Assembly: GCA_041391745.1 (NCBI GenBank) | Contig: JAWKNK010000001.1 | Span: 124,001-188,000 of the forward strand | DNA: 64,000 bases | Direction: 5' to 3' | Source: JAIXWP01 sp041391745 | GTDB taxonomy: Bacteria; Bacteroidota; Bacteroidia; Flavobacteriales_D; Sanyastnellaceae | Shown here: positions 47,211 to 55,347 of the stretch, piece by piece | Layout: every line of letters starts with the position of its first letter | Numbering within the stretch: the stretch's first letter is position 1 | Position numbers and translations under genes: made by a program | The notes under the pieces: model-generated | The model's input: the letters and a program-made list of their open reading frames with translations, nothing else | Told to the model about the DNA's origin: nothing | Database searches by the model: none

Positions 47211-48214
47211 AGATTTCCTTTTTCGAATGCCATGATAATCTTTTTCACCAGTTTATGGCGTATCACATCGCGGCCATCAAGTTCTATCACCGATATTCCA
47301 TCTACATCTCGCAGCAATTCAACACTTTTCATCAGACCACTTGGCTGATTTTTAGGTAAGTCAATTTGAGATGCGTCGCCGGTGATAATAAACTTGGCGC
47401 TTTGCCCCATACGAGTCAAGAACATTTTCATTTGACCTACAGTAGCATTTTGAGCTTCATCTAAAATTACAAAAGCTTTATCTAAAGTACGACCTCTCAT
47501 AAAAGCAAGTGGTGCAATTTCAATTACACCCTTATCGATGTAGTCGGCGAGCTTTTCATAGGGAAGCATATCCATCAAAGCATCGTAAAGCGGCTGCAAA
47601 TACGGATCGAGCTTTTCTTTCAAATCACCAGGCAAAAAACCAAGGTTTTCTCCTGCTTCAACTGCTGGACGTGTTAGAACGATTCTTTTTACTTGCTTTT
47701 CTTTTAGTGCGCGAACGGCAAGGGCTACAGCTGTGTAAGTTTTTCCAGTTCCAGCCGGACCAATAGCGAATACCATATCGTTTTCGTCACAGGCAACTAC
47801 CATTTTCTTTTGGTTTTCGGTTCGAGCTGTTACTCGATGACCGCCGGGGCCATAGACCAAAACATCACCACCTGGAGATTCTGTTTTAACCTCTTTGACA
47901 TCGCCTTCAAGAATTTTCTCGAGTTGATCGATGTGCAGATGGTTGTACATTTCGATATGCCAGAAAATAAGGCTGAGCTTATCTGCAAAGACTTCTAACT
48001 CTGAATTCTCGCCATTAGCCTTGATAATATTACCTCTCGATAATATCTTCAGCTTAGGGAATTTGGATGTTATCAGTTTAAATTTATTGTTGTTCGGACC
48101 AAAAAACTCCAACGGGTCGATTGCCGGAATAATGATTTCTTTCTCTCCCAAGGTTAATTCCTTTATTGAAAACTTATTTGTTTTTGTGTTTACACTTTGA
48201 CGAAAGTAGCCCAA
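47207..48214 (-). CDS. PhoH-family ATPase
   Basis: Up to 335 residues. Start TTG 48214 is the only open one upstream, but a TACTTTCG box lies just inside it and TTG 48151 (giving MGEKEIIIPAIDPLEFFG) may be the true start; no ATG exists before residue 89. The ATPase has GPAGTGKT (Walker A, about 152), VILDEAQN (Walker B, about 249), TRPAVEAGENLGFLPGDLKE and ITGDASQIDLP. PhoH-like proteins are RNA helicase or nuclease-associated ATPases, phosphate-starvation-induced in E. coli. Divergent from a SAM hydrolase, a common neighbour in Bacteroidota. Confidence 0.9.
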   Translation of the reverse strand: MGYFRQSVNTKTNKFSIKELTLGEKEIIIPAIDPLEFFGPNNNKFKLITSKFPKLKILSRGNIIKANGENSELEVFADKLSLIFWHIEMYNHLHIDQLEKILEGDVKEVKTESPGGDVLVYGPGGHRVTARTENQKKMVVACDENDMVFAIGPAGTGKTYTAVALAVRALKEKQVKRIVLTRPAVEAGENLGFLPGDLKEKLDPYLQPLYDALMDMLPYEKLADYIDKGVIEIAPLAFMRGRTLDKAFVILDEAQNATVGQMKMFLTRMGQSAKFIITGDASQIDLPKNQPSGLMKSVELLRDVDGISVIELDGRDVIRHKLVKKIIMAFEKGNL

Positions 48215-48259
48215 TTTCGTTGTTGGAAAAAGAGGTGATGAAAAATTGTTGAATTTTCT

Positions 48260-49069
48260 ATGAGCGTAATAACATTAATATCAGACATGGGTTCATCCGA
48301 CCATTATTTGGCTTCCGTAAAGGGAAGTATTTTGGCGTATGCACCTGATGCTCATATTGTGGATATTTCACATGAAGTTCGACCATTTGACATATCTCAC
48401 GCGGCTTACCTGCTTAAATCCGTTTGGCAAACATTCCCGATGGGGAGTGTTCACGTTATTGGAGTGCAACCTGAATTGACACCTCAACATGCCCATGTGG
48501 TGGTGCATTACATGAGTCATTATTTCATCGGTGCCGACAATGGTATATTCTCACTTCTGTTCAATGATTTACCTGAGGATGTTTTTGAAATAACCCACAT
48601 TCAAAGCAATGAATGGAACTTTCCTATGAAAGGGGTCTTTGCATTGGCAGCAGCACATATTTCGAAAGGAGGAGCACCAGAAATGCTTGGACGTAGAGTT
48701 CAGGAAATCAAAGTGGCTCATGGTCTTCAACCGATGATTGAACCTAACTTGATCAAAGGAAATGTTGTACATTTTGACAGATATGGCAACGTGCATACAA
48801 ATATTCACCGATCACTCTTTGAATCTCAGCAGGGAAGACGTGCCTTTGCTATTACGATCAAATCAACGAAAAACTCCATCACAAAAATCAGCACTGAGTT
48901 TGGTGAAGTTCCTGCTGGAGTTACAATGGCAGTGTGGGGGCATAACGGCTATTTAATCATAGCTATCAGCAAGGGAGTAGACGGACATGGAGGCAGCGCA
49001 CGCTCGCTCCATGGAGTGAAAATAAATGACACAGTTAGAATTGAATTCAATGGTAACTCGGATAGTTAA
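48260..49069 (+). CDS. SAM hydrolase / SAM hydroxide adenosyltransferase (DUF62)
   Basis: 269 residues, full length. N domain: MSVITLISDMGSSDHYLASV, KGSILAYAPDAHIVDISHEV, then VHVIGVQP and FIGADNGIFSLLF with the conserved adenosine-binding Asp; C domain with VVHFDRYGNVHTNI. This superfamily splits S-adenosylmethionine to adenosine and methionine (hydrolase) or, in other members, makes fluoro- or chloroadenosine; the hydrolase is by far the commoner and likelier. Its tail overlaps the start of the ABM-like gene. Divergent from phoH. Confidence 0.93.
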   Translation: MSVITLISDMGSSDHYLASVKGSILAYAPDAHIVDISHEVRPFDISHAAYLLKSVWQTFPMGSVHVIGVQPELTPQHAHVVVHYMSHYFIGADNGIFSLLFNDLPEDVFEITHIQSNEWNFPMKGVFALAAAHISKGGAPEMLGRRVQEIKVAHGLQPMIEPNLIKGNVVHFDRYGNVHTNIHRSLFESQQGRRAFAITIKSTKNSITKISTEFGEVPAGVTMAVWGHNGYLIIAISKGVDGHGGSARSLHGVKINDTVRIEFNGNSDS

Positions 49070-49343
49070 GATGACATTTAAGTCTGAAAATGTGGACTTA
49101 TTTGAAAATATTTTTGAAAAATATCACTCAAAAATCAGATCAGCGGAAGGTTGTTTGAGTTTGAAGCTCCTACGTGGGGTTGACAATCCGAATGTTTTCT
49201 TCACCTACAGCACTTGGCAAGACCCTTCTTTTCTTGATGTTTATAGAAAGTCTGAAACTTTTGGAATAGTTTGGCCTCAAACGAAGGCATTGTTTGCAGA
49301 ACCAGCTGAGGCTTGGACTACAGAGGAAAAATACGACTTATAG
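49050..49343 (+). CDS. ABM-superfamily small protein (quinol monooxygenase-like)
   Basis: 97 residues from ATG 49050, inside the last codons of the SAM hydrolase gene (20-base overlap). The pattern MVTRIVKMTFKSENVDLFEN, IRSAEGCLSLKLLRGVDNPN, VFFTYSTWQDPSFLDVYRKS fits the dimeric alpha/beta ABM fold (antibiotic biosynthesis monooxygenase-like). An ATG at 49026 would add eight residues. Substrate unknown. Confidence 0.75.
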   Translation: MVTRIVKMTFKSENVDLFENIFEKYHSKIRSAEGCLSLKLLRGVDNPNVFFTYSTWQDPSFLDVYRKSETFGIVWPQTKALFAEPAEAWTTEEKYDL

Positions 49344-49379
49344 CAAGGAAAGTACTAGATTTACGGCAGATTTAAGAAT

Positions 49380-50111
49380 ATGATAGCGCTTCTAAAAAAA
49401 GAAATTAAAAGCTTTTTAAATTCACTCATTGGCTATGTGGTCATCGCAGTGTTTTTGCTGATTACAGGATTGTTCATGTGGATTTTTCCTGGTGACACCA
49501 ATGTGCTGGATATGGGGTTTGCTTCTCTTGAAACACTTTTCTATGTTTCTCCTTGGGTATTTTTATTTCTAATACCGGCAATCACCATGCGCACCTTCGC
49601 CGAAGAAAAGAAGAACGGTACTATTGAACTACTTTTTACAAAGCCCATTTCTGATATGCAAATTATCCTAGCAAAATACTTTGCAGGTTTAATTCTCGTA
49701 ATCATTGCGCTAATCCCAACACTCATTTATTACTTAACCGTTTATCAATTGGGTAATCCAGTAGGAAATATAGATAGTGGTGGAACGTGGGGTTCATATA
49801 TCGGTTTGGTATTCCTCGCTGGAGCTTATGTTGCAATCGGAATATTCGCATCAAGCATTTCAAGTAATCAGATCGTAGCGTTTCTTTTAGGAGCTGTCAT
49901 CTCATTTTTCATGTTTACCGGTTTTCAAGCCATCGGAGATTTCAAATTACTTGGAGCGTTGGACAACTTCATTATCAAACTTGGTATCAACGACCACTAT
50001 GTTTCTTTGAGTAAAGGACTTATTGATTCTCGTGATATCATTTATTTCGTTGTGTTGATTTCAATTTTCCTTCTATTAACCCGCACCATTTTACAAAGTA
50101 GAAAGTGGTAA
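49380..50111 (+). CDS. gldF: Gliding-motility ABC transporter permease GldF
   Basis: 243 residues with six membrane helices of the ABC-2 type. Close match to GldF: starts MIALLKKEIKSFLNSLIGYV, then GYVVIAVFLLITGLFMWIFP, AITMRTFAEEKKNGTIELLF, TKPISDMQIILAKYFAGLI. In Flavobacterium, GldA-GldF-GldG form a transporter for gliding motility. Here the next gene is an LptF/G permease 9 bases later, not gldG, so GldG must be elsewhere or absent. Inner membrane. Confidence 0.87.
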   Translation: MIALLKKEIKSFLNSLIGYVVIAVFLLITGLFMWIFPGDTNVLDMGFASLETLFYVSPWVFLFLIPAITMRTFAEEKKNGTIELLFTKPISDMQIILAKYFAGLILVIIALIPTLIYYLTVYQLGNPVGNIDSGGTWGSYIGLVFLAGAYVAIGIFASSISSNQIVAFLLGAVISFFMFTGFQAIGDFKLLGALDNFIIKLGINDHYVSLSKGLIDSRDIIYFVVLISIFLLLTRTILQSRKW

Positions 50112-50120
50112 AATTTCATC

Positions 50121-51554
50121 TTGATTAAAGTGAATAAGCTTACCATACTCTTATTGAAATCCTACATCGGTCCATTCATTGTGACCTTTATCGTAGCGAT
50201 GTTCATATTTGAGATGCAGCTGATTTGGCTTTACCTAGATGACATCATGGGAAAAGGTCTTGGTGTTTTTGTAATCCTAGAACTTTTGATGTATGCAAGT
50301 GCTCGAATAGTTAATATGGCATTACCACTTGCCATTCTGATGTCGAGCATTATGACGCTCGGGGCATTGGCCGAGCACAATGAATTGACCAGCATGAAAA
50401 GCGCTGGAATTTCATTGTTCAGAATACTCCGACCACTTATTGTGTTTAGCATTGGACTAAGTATTAGTTCGTTCATTTTCGCGAATAACATTTGGCCAAT
50501 TGCGAATTTAAAATTCAGAACCTTACTGTTCAGCATCATGCAGCAGCGTCCTGCTTTGAACCTCAACGATGGTACTTTTTATAACGGAATAGAGGGAATA
50601 AGCATCCGAGTTATGAAAAACAACAAGGATACAGGAGAGCTTACAGATGTTTTGATTTATGACCACCGAGGCAATGACAGGGGCAACCGAACGGTTATTC
50701 GGGCCGAACGAGGTCAAATGGCTCAAACAGACGACAAGCGTTTCTTGATTATGACCTTGTACAATGGTTATTCCTACGACGAACAAGAAGAGGGTAAAAA
50801 AAGAGACAAGGATTATCCCTTAGTAAGAAGTCATTTTGAAGAGAACATTCTAAGATTAGATTTAAGCTCATTCATTTTTGAAGCGAATAGTGAAGAGGTT
50901 TTTAAAACGTCTTATGAGATGATGACCATTGGTCAGTTGAATCATGCCATAGATAGTTTGAACAACAAGTTAGATAGCGCGAAATATCGAATTGCTGAAG
51001 CCAATTTAAAAACGCTTCATATGCCACAGGAAGAACGTCAAATCGTATCGGAAGAAAGGAAATATTTTTTTGACGAACTTTCAGATAAGGATAAGATCCG
51101 AGCATTGTCATTTGCAAAGGAGAACTCAAGAAGACTCAAAGATTCAATTAAAAAACAGGAAGAAGAGTTTTTCAATCGACAGAAATTCATCATCCGTCAC
51201 GAATTAGAGTATCATAGAAAATTCTTTCTTGCAGTAGTTTGCTTAGTAATGTTTTTCATTGGAGCACCGCTTGGTGCAATTATAAGAAAAGGTGGATTGG
51301 GACTGCCAACCATTATAGCATTAGGTCTTTTTATTATTTACCAATTGACTACGATTGCTGGTGAAAAAATGGCTAAAAGTGGCATCATCGAGCCTTGGCT
51401 GGGAATGTGGATGAGCTCCATCATTTTCTTGCCTCTAAGTATTTGGTTGACATATAAAGCAACTAAAGAAGCGGCGTTGCTAGATAAAGATATCTATTCT
51501 AAAATGTGGAGAAAGGTGTTGAATGTATTTAAAAGAAAAGGGGAGGTGGCGTGA
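50121..51554 (+). CDS. LptF/LptG-family permease (YjgP/YjgQ)
   Basis: 477 residues starting at TTG 50121; GTG 50130 is the alternative. Pattern: helix 1 ILLLKSYIGPFIVTFIVAMF, helix 2-3 with ALPLAILMSSIMTLGALAEH and NELTSMKSAGISLFRILRPL, a large periplasmic domain (about 125-360) with a coiled-coil inset (about 260-350) and C-terminal helices (LGLPTIIALGLFIIYQLTTI). LptF/G and LptB move lipopolysaccharide out of the inner membrane. No LptB in sight. It sits directly after gldF and before two glycosyltransferases. Confidence 0.87.
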   Translation: MIKVNKLTILLLKSYIGPFIVTFIVAMFIFEMQLIWLYLDDIMGKGLGVFVILELLMYASARIVNMALPLAILMSSIMTLGALAEHNELTSMKSAGISLFRILRPLIVFSIGLSISSFIFANNIWPIANLKFRTLLFSIMQQRPALNLNDGTFYNGIEGISIRVMKNNKDTGELTDVLIYDHRGNDRGNRTVIRAERGQMAQTDDKRFLIMTLYNGYSYDEQEEGKKRDKDYPLVRSHFEENILRLDLSSFIFEANSEEVFKTSYEMMTIGQLNHAIDSLNNKLDSAKYRIAEANLKTLHMPQEERQIVSEERKYFFDELSDKDKIRALSFAKENSRRLKDSIKKQEEEFFNRQKFIIRHELEYHRKFFLAVVCLVMFFIGAPLGAIIRKGGLGLPTIIALGLFIIYQLTTIAGEKMAKSGIIEPWLGMWMSSIIFLPLSIWLTYKATKEAALLDKDIYSKMWRKVLNVFKRKGEVA

Positions 51555-52750
51555 GAATACTTCAACTCTGTCATAAACCTCCAGTGCCTGCTGTAGATGG
51601 CGGTTGCATAGCTATGAATAATATTTCGCAAGGATTGATGGATGCCGGTCATAAAGTTCGAATCCTTACTATCTACACGCACAAGCATGATTTTATGCCT
51701 GAAATCATGTCGGAAGAATATTTGAATGCGACCAATATTGAAGGTGTATATGTAGATACAAAATTGAATGTGGTAGATGCATATTCAAGCATCCTTACCT
51801 CCGATAGTTATAATGTAAGTAGATTTTTTAGTACCGATTTTGATATAAAGCTGACAAGAATTTTGAAGAATGAAACTTTTGATGTGATTCATTTGGAAAG
51901 CTTGTTTATGACGCCATATATCGGCACTATAAGAAGATTTACAAATGCTTCAATTGTTTTGCGGGCGCACAATCTAGAGTTTGTGATTTGGGAGAAAATC
52001 GCAAAAGGTTCGGGTAATATTTTAAAGAAGCTTTATTTAACTTATTTGAGTAAAAAACTCAAGAAGTACGAATTGAAAATAATGAATGAAGTAGCTGGAG
52101 TGGCTAGTATTTCTGATGAGGATAAAAAGCGATTTCAGTCTTTAGGAGTGCATACTCCAATCATTAATATTCCATTTGGAATTGATTACCACAATTATCA
52201 AATTCAAGAAACAGGAGAACCAGAACTGGCGTTGTTTCATTTAGGATCGATGGATTGGAGTCCGAACCAAGAAGGTATTGCTTGGTTTCTAAATGAGATT
52301 TGGCCTAAAGTTCATGCAAATAAACCTTCGCTTAAGTTGTACTTAGCTGGCCGAAATATGCCTGAATATTTCACCAGAGGAAATTGGCCCAATGTATATG
52401 TTATTGGTGAAGTAGAAGATGCTAAAGCTTTCATGCAGAGCAAATCGATAATGATTGTCCCGCTCTTGAGCGCAGGAGGTGTTCGGGTGAAGATAATTGA
52501 AGGTTTAGCCTTAGGAAAAGCAATTATTTCGACGTCAATAGGAGCAGAGGGAATTGATTGCAATCATGATGAACAAATGCTTATTGCCGATAGTGTAGGA
52601 GAATGGGTGAAAGGAATCAATCGTTTGCTGGAAGAACCTGGACTATTGAAAAAACTGGGTGAAGCGGGTAAGAATCACACGAAGAAATTTGATAATAGTG
52701 CTATCATTACTGACTTGGTAGACTTTTATAAATCCTTGAAAAAGAAGTGA
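51551..52750 (+). CDS. Glycosyltransferase family 4
   Basis: 399 residues from GTG 51551, which overlaps the LptF stop (GTGA). GT-B fold: N-terminal RILQLCHKPPVPAVDGGCIA, then HLGSMDWSPNQEGIAWFLNE at the nucleotide-binding half (about residue 230), VPLLSAGGVRVKIIEGLALG and IISTSIGAEGIDC. The Glu of KIIEGLALGKA is the usual catalytic/binding residue. Sugar and acceptor unknown; likely a surface polysaccharide gene. Its end overlaps the next glycosyltransferase by GTGA. Confidence 0.88.
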   Translation: MRILQLCHKPPVPAVDGGCIAMNNISQGLMDAGHKVRILTIYTHKHDFMPEIMSEEYLNATNIEGVYVDTKLNVVDAYSSILTSDSYNVSRFFSTDFDIKLTRILKNETFDVIHLESLFMTPYIGTIRRFTNASIVLRAHNLEFVIWEKIAKGSGNILKKLYLTYLSKKLKKYELKIMNEVAGVASISDEDKKRFQSLGVHTPIINIPFGIDYHNYQIQETGEPELALFHLGSMDWSPNQEGIAWFLNEIWPKVHANKPSLKLYLAGRNMPEYFTRGNWPNVYVIGEVEDAKAFMQSKSIMIVPLLSAGGVRVKIIEGLALGKAIISTSIGAEGIDCNHDEQMLIADSVGEWVKGINRLLEEPGLLKKLGEAGKNHTKKFDNSAIITDLVDFYKSLKKK

Positions 52751-53919
52751 AGTTATTTGTCCTACTATCTAGAGTACCCTATCCTTTAGAAAAAGGGGAT
52801 AAGCTTCGTGCCTACCATCAGATTAAAATATTGGCACAAAAACACGAAGTACATTTGTGTTGTTTGACAGATCATGATGTAGAAAAATCGGCAGTTGACC
52901 ATCTTGAAGGAATTGTGCATGAGCTGCATATTTTCAAATTGAACAAATTGCTAATTGGTGCCCGATTACTGAGAGCTACCATTTCGGAGAAGCCTTTTCA
53001 AGTGCATTATTTTTATCAAAATTGGATTCAAAGAAAAATCAATGCCCTCTTAGATCATATTCAGCCCGATCATATTTATTGCCAATTGATCAGATGTACT
53101 GAATATGTGAAGCATTACCATCAGTGCAATAAAACAATAGATTATATGGATGCGCTAAGTGCAGGTCACCGCAGGCGTATCAAGATCTCAAGAGGGATTC
53201 ACAAGCAATTATTAATCGAAGAAACGAAGCGATTAACAACATACGAAAATCGTATTTTCAATTATTTTGAAAACCACACCATCATTAGTACTCAAGATCG
53301 CGATCTAATATATCACGAGAAAAAGGACAACATTGTGATCGTTCCAAATGGTGTGGATGGAGCATTCTTTAAGCCTATTTCTACTTCAAAAAAGTATGAT
53401 TTACTTTTTACGGGAAATATGAATTACCCTCCGAATGTGGATGGTGTCATCTATCTAGTAAGAAATGTAATTCCACTTCTAGAAAAATCGGGCAAAAAGC
53501 CCTCGTTGCTCATTGCAGGGGCTAATCCTGCCAAGGAAGTATTAGAGTTGGACAATCAACACAATATAAAAGTAAGTGGATGGGTAGAAGATATTCGAGA
53601 TGCTTACAATCAAAGTTCTGTTTTTGTAGCTCCGATGCAGATTGGTAGTGGACTACAAAACAAACTGCTCGAGGCATTGAGTATGGCGCTGCCTTGTGTT
53701 ACAACGCCTTTGGCGGCAAATGCATTTTCTAAAGAACAAAGAGAAGTACTTTTCATTGGAGACTCGCCTGAAGCTCTTGCGAATCAAATCTCAAGTCTTC
53801 TGGATTCACTAGAATTAAGAGCTGAAGCGGGGGAAAAGGGGAGGAACCTTATTCTTCAATCGTTTGGATGGGAGTCAACGGTTGAAAAATTGGATTTAAC
53901 CATGTCTTCATCCAAGTAA
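52747..53919 (+). CDS. Glycosyltransferase, GT4/TIGR03087-like
   Basis: 390 residues starting at GTG 52747, overlapping the previous stop. N half: LLSRVPYPLEKGDKLRAYHQ, typical of the TIGR03087 sugar transferases; YMDALSAGHRRR at about 140; C half: LLFTGNMNYPPNVDGVIYLV, SGWVEDIRDAYNQSSVFVAP, MQIGSGLQNKLLEALSMALP with the binding Glu. Probably makes a surface glycan with the preceding enzyme. It ends 37 bases before the PhoD-like gene. Confidence 0.88.
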   Translation: MKLFVLLSRVPYPLEKGDKLRAYHQIKILAQKHEVHLCCLTDHDVEKSAVDHLEGIVHELHIFKLNKLLIGARLLRATISEKPFQVHYFYQNWIQRKINALLDHIQPDHIYCQLIRCTEYVKHYHQCNKTIDYMDALSAGHRRRIKISRGIHKQLLIEETKRLTTYENRIFNYFENHTIISTQDRDLIYHEKKDNIVIVPNGVDGAFFKPISTSKKYDLLFTGNMNYPPNVDGVIYLVRNVIPLLEKSGKKPSLLIAGANPAKEVLELDNQHNIKVSGWVEDIRDAYNQSSVFVAPMQIGSGLQNKLLEALSMALPCVTTPLAANAFSKEQREVLFIGDSPEALANQISSLLDSLELRAEAGEKGRNLILQSFGWESTVEKLDLTMSSSK

Positions 53920-53932
53920 GGGCTCACTTAAA

Positions 53933-53959
53933 TACATTTGAATAAATTTTATTCAAATG
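53933..53959. promoter_or_regulatory. Palindrome over the -7 box and start codon of the PhoD-like gene
   Basis: A perfect 10-bp inverted repeat (CATTTGAATA, loop AATTT, complement 53950-53959) ends exactly at ATG 53957. Its left part overlaps a -7 box TACATTTG (53933-53940). It could be an operator, or, in read-through mRNA, a hairpin that hides the start codon. Confidence 0.45.
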
Positions 53960-55282
53960 AGATTCATTTCAGCATGTTTATTTCTGATTGTAAGTTCAAA
54001 TCTGTTTGGTCAAGTTTGCCAACTTTCGGCACCACCTGTTTTGGGACACATCGATTTTAGAGAAGCCAATATTTGGGTGAGTACTACTGATCCATGCACT
54101 GTCGATATCATCTATTGGAATGTATTGTTTCCAGAAACAAAGCTTCGTGCTAGAGGTGCAGTGGACAATAAAGAGTATTTGTGTACAATTATTCCTGTAG
54201 TCAATCTAGAGCCGGGCACTACATATGAGTATCAAGTGAAAGTAAAGGGGATTACAGCGGAAGAGGTTTACCCTAAGGGCAATGAGCATTTCTTTTTTAC
54301 CACAGAAACGCTATGGCAGTACAGAACTGATCCACCAAATTTTAAAATAGCAGTAGGAAGTTGCGCATTTCTAAATGAACCTAAATACGATAGACCGGGT
54401 AAAGGCTATGGAAATAGCTATACAATTTTCGACACTATAGCTTCAAAACGTCCAGAGCTTATGATTTGGCTTGGAGACAATGTATATTTTAGAGAAGTCG
54501 ATTTTGAAAGCAAGTCATCCATGATTCGCAGATATTACCAAGCGCGTCAACTCCCAGAATTAAGCAAGCTTTGGACTACATGCGCGCACTATGCAATTTG
54601 GGATGATCATGACTTCGGACCAAATGATTCCAATGGAAGCTATGTTCACAAGGATTGGACGCAAGATATTTTCAAACATTTTTGGCCAAATCCTTCTTTC
54701 GGAGGCCCTGCAACGGGTGAAGGAATCACCACACATTTCGGATACAATGATGTAGAATTCTTTATGCTAGACAATAGATATCACAGAGGGTTGAGCGATG
54801 CTGAAGGAGTGGAGAAAACAATATTAGGACAAGAACAATTGAATTGGCTCATTGAAGCTTTGAAAACAAGCAAAGCGAAATTTAAACTGGTTGCAATGGG
54901 CGGACAATTTCTAAACACTGAAGCCAAATTTGAAAACTACTCTACATTTCCAGAAGAACGAGATGAAATAATTCGTTTGATTGAGGTGAATAATATTAAA
55001 GGAGTAGTCTTTTTAACGGGAGATAGACATTGCACAGAGTTGAGCAAACTGGAATTAAAAAATGGAAATGTGATTTATGATCTTACTGCTTCTCCGCTTA
55101 CAAGTGGTGCATACAACAATAGTAAGGAGAACAATACACTTCGTGTTGAAGGCACAATTGTAGATACTCAAAATTTTGCGTTATTGAATTTTTCAGGTCC
55201 TTTAAAGGAACGTTTAATGCAAATTGAAATTTATGATTCAGAAGGAAAGTTGAGATGGACACATAATATCACATCGAATTGA
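53957..55282 (+). CDS. PhoD-like alkaline phosphatase D family protein
   Basis: 441 residues with signal peptide (RFISACLFLIVSSNLFGQ). An N-terminal beta domain (residues 25-115, DFREANIWVSTTDPCTVDII) precedes the metallophosphatase, whose metal motifs are KIAVGSC, GDNVYF, IWDDHDFGPND, MLDNRYHRG and LTGDRHCTEL. PhoD enzymes remove phosphate from diesters or monoesters with Fe3+ and Ca2+. The secreted location suggests scavenging of phosphate. The regulatory palindrome at its start is noted separately. Confidence 0.92.
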   Translation: MRFISACLFLIVSSNLFGQVCQLSAPPVLGHIDFREANIWVSTTDPCTVDIIYWNVLFPETKLRARGAVDNKEYLCTIIPVVNLEPGTTYEYQVKVKGITAEEVYPKGNEHFFFTTETLWQYRTDPPNFKIAVGSCAFLNEPKYDRPGKGYGNSYTIFDTIASKRPELMIWLGDNVYFREVDFESKSSMIRRYYQARQLPELSKLWTTCAHYAIWDDHDFGPNDSNGSYVHKDWTQDIFKHFWPNPSFGGPATGEGITTHFGYNDVEFFMLDNRYHRGLSDAEGVEKTILGQEQLNWLIEALKTSKAKFKLVAMGGQFLNTEAKFENYSTFPEERDEIIRLIEVNNIKGVVFLTGDRHCTELSKLELKNGNVIYDLTASPLTSGAYNNSKENNTLRVEGTIVDTQNFALLNFSGPLKERLMQIEIYDSEGKLRWTHNITSN

Positions 55283-55290
55283 GATCAAAA

Positions 55291-55319
55291 AAAAACTCCC
55301 GACGTTTCGGGAGTTTTTT
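55291..55319. terminator. Terminator after the PhoD-like gene
   Basis: Stem AAAAACTCCCGA / TCGGGAGTTTTT (12 bp), loop CGTT, followed by T's. Lies between convergent genes and reads as bidirectional. Confidence 0.8.
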
Positions 55320-55347
55320 GTTAGGTTACAGAAGTCTTTGATCTGTA

